The translations under genes and the position numbers were made by a program. Below are positions 62,589 to 64,000 of a DNA stretch of 64,000 nt, piece by piece. The first letter of the stretch is position 1; the number at the start of each line of letters is the position of its first letter. The notes beneath the pieces are model-generated. The model saw only the letters and a program-made list of their open reading frames with translations. It ran no database searches and was not told where the DNA came from. Source of the DNA: Flavivirga aquatica (GTDB lineage Bacteria > Bacteroidota > Bacteroidia > Flavobacteriales > Flavobacteriaceae); contig NZ_MDJD01000048.1 in NCBI RefSeq assembly GCF_001747085.1, positions 1 to 64,000 of the forward strand, read 5' to 3'.

Positions 62589-64000
62589 CTACAAGTTAAC
62601 TTTTTCAAAAGACTCAAACATTCTTATTAGATTGTTTTCTTCATCTTCTGAAATTAACTTTATGCAAATTAGATTTTTAATTGCTCTAGAGCATGCTACA
62701 TAAAATAGTTTCTGAGTTTTTAGTTTTTTGTCATTATCTTCCATTGTAGCATCAAATATTGATTTAAAATCGTATTTAGACCAAAAATATTCATCCAGCA
62801 CTATTAAAACATTTTCTATACCACTGCCTTTTGTTTTATGCATAGTTATGTAATCTGTTTCTTCATTTAAATATCCATAATATTTATAAACTTCTTTGAA
62901 TTTTATCTTATCAGAAAATAAGTTTTCATAGAATGTTTCTTTTTTATTTAGATTATTTAGCTCATTAAATTTCTCTTCTTCAAGGTCACTTTTTACTTTA
63001 GACATTTTTGCAAATGTATTTTGACCCTCAGCCTTTATTTTTTTGAAATCTTGATAATCAATATCGTTCTTTAATTGATCCAATAAATTGTCTTTCCTTT
63101 CAATATATCTTGAATAAGAATCTGATTTTTTTAACATTTTGATTTTAAAAGCATATTCTAGAACTTCAAATGCACTTTTGTCTGAGTTAATAACACTATC
63201 TAAACCTTTTTTTACTTTTAATTTATCATCAATATGTACAAGTGCAAAATTTGATTTTTTAAGTTCTGTCAAAACATAATTATAATTCTTTTTCTCATAT
63301 GCTTTGCATAACTCTAAGAGATCCATGAATTGCAACCTTATTAAATCTTTTTCAATTTCTTCTTTAACATCAGAATATCTAGCATTGAATACGTCATATA
63401 AGTTATTAAACCCAACATCTATAGAAATTGATTTATTTGTAAGCATCAGTTTTTTTGAATATATGTTTAAATCTTTATATGTTAAATTTTCCACACTTTT
63501 AATTAATTTAATAAGTGTATCTGTATACCTACTCTTATCCCCATAACTACTTTTACTATGTGGTTTTATTTCATCATAGATAGCATAATACAATTTAACG
63601 ATACCTTTTCGGTCATCTATAGTCTCTAATTCTCCATTGTCTTTTCTTTTAAAAGCTATTTGTTGCTCTAAACTATCATCCCTTAATTTATTGATAAAAA
63701 TAACAACCTGATCAGAACATCTATAGTTGTCCTCTTTTTCAATTTTTTTTAACTTTTTATCTTTAATCTGTTTTTTGACATCCCCTATACCATCGTCATA
63801 AATACCTTGCATAGAATCACCAAATAGACCTATAATGGTTTTGTTCTTAGCAGGTATTTCATTCAAAAAAACATCTATGATTTTCTCATTTGTATCTTGG
63901 TATTCATCAATAAAAATGAAGTCATATTTATCTTGAGTAATTCGGGATAACAAATCATATGACTCGAAAAGAAGTGACGCTATTACAAGTAAACTATCAT
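62589..64000 (-). CDS. UvrD/Rep-like superfamily 1 helicase, N-terminus beyond window
   Basis: The frame stays open to the right edge, so the N-terminal part with Walker A is outside. Seen: motif II FIFIDEYQDT, motif III IGLFGDSMQGIY, NYRCSDQVV (motif IV area), motif V DYITMHKTKGSGIENVLIVL, and motif VI LFYVACSRAIKNL. A translation start at TTG 63953 would be false because it splits the helicase. The motif V style (KGSGIENVLIVLDEYFW) resembles helicases paired with OLD-type nucleases in defence loci such as Gabija. The partner would lie beyond 64000. Confidence 0.8.
   Translation of the reverse strand, partial: DSLLVIASLLFESYDLLSRITQDKYDFIFIDEYQDTNEKIIDVFLNEIPAKNKTIIGLFGDSMQGIYDDGIGDVKKQIKDKKLKKIEKEDNYRCSDQVVIFINKLRDDSLEQQIAFKRKDNGELETIDDRKGIVKLYYAIYDEIKPHSKSSYGDKSRYTDTLIKLIKSVENLTYKDLNIYSKKLMLTNKSISIDVGFNNLYDVFNARYSDVKEEIEKDLIRLQFMDLLELCKAYEKKNYNYVLTELKKSNFALVHIDDKLKVKKGLDSVINSDKSAFEVLEYAFKIKMLKKSDSYSRYIERKDNLLDQLKNDIDYQDFKKIKAEGQNTFAKMSKVKSDLEEEKFNELNNLNKKETFYENLFSDKIKFKEVYKYYGYLNEETDYITMHKTKGSGIENVLIVLDEYFWSKYDFKSIFDATMEDNDKKLKTQKLFYVACSRAIKNLICIKLISEDEENNLIRMFESFEKVNL

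Overview
This is AT-rich chromosomal DNA from a member of the Bacteroidota, most likely a marine Flavobacteriaceae. Supporting signs are gldI and other gliding/lipoprotein-type genes, promoters of the TTTG-N19-TAnnTTTG type, Bacteroidetes-style Rhs core peptides, a BT4734-like primase, a DUF5684-LepB fusion and many short lipoproteins with an LxxC lipobox. I cannot name the species.

The left third (1 to about 20.9 kb) is an accessory island. Its frame is three headless Rhs C-terminal 'tips' (127-1167, 12126-13106, 19124-20188). Each has about 60-70 residues of Rhs core, then a variable toxin region, then a small adjacent immunity-type gene. All three have the same 12-base word CATACGTTCTTT about 45-80 bases upstream of the core, and none has a normal start or the upstream Rhs barrel. 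Between tips 1 and 2 lie an XRE regulator with two operator-like palindromes, zinc-ribbon mini-proteins (one broken by a stop), a lipoprotein, a BT4734-type primase, an orphan DNMT3-like cytosine methyltransferase, a serine recombinase, a three-gene recombinase module and a RelE/ParE toxin-antitoxin pair. Between tips 2 and 3 lie an XRE regulator, a second version of the recombinase module, an ORF6N protein and a 0.8-kb non-coding tract packed with long inverted repeats.

The two modules have the same order: AAA-type ATPase, complete tyrosine recombinase, overlapping tyrosine recombinase that has lost catalytic residues. In module 2 (14076-17550) the ATPase has Walker A and B motifs. In module 1 (7824-11373) both motifs are gone although the reading frame is intact. 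After tip 3 only the last 11 codons of an XRE gene like that of module 2 remain, as if a module had been lost there. I infer, but cannot prove, that this is a system for moving or shuffling Rhs toxin/immunity cassettes. It is the best candidate in the window for an undescribed system.

A cluster of short hairpins (20579-20860) marks the edge of the conserved chromosome. From there: DUF192-lgt-PPIase-gldI-DHH phosphoesterase; ndk; two cold shock genes; DUF721-recF; TPR gene-ribH-two small membrane proteins-mutL-two rhomboids-EEP; DUF6122-wbqC; lepB-dapB-DUF5683-parB-parA; methylmalonyl-CoA mutase-divIC-udk; tRNA-Pro. From 47 to 57.5 kb there is a stress/regulatory region with four paralogous AraC-family regulators, a DUF2383 protein, a degenerate YedK/HMCES protein, DUF1328, a cardiolipin synthase-like protein, small envelope proteins, a decayed dps pseudogene and mscS. 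The window ends with sbcC-sbcD and an incomplete UvrD-like helicase that may belong to a defence locus beyond the right edge.
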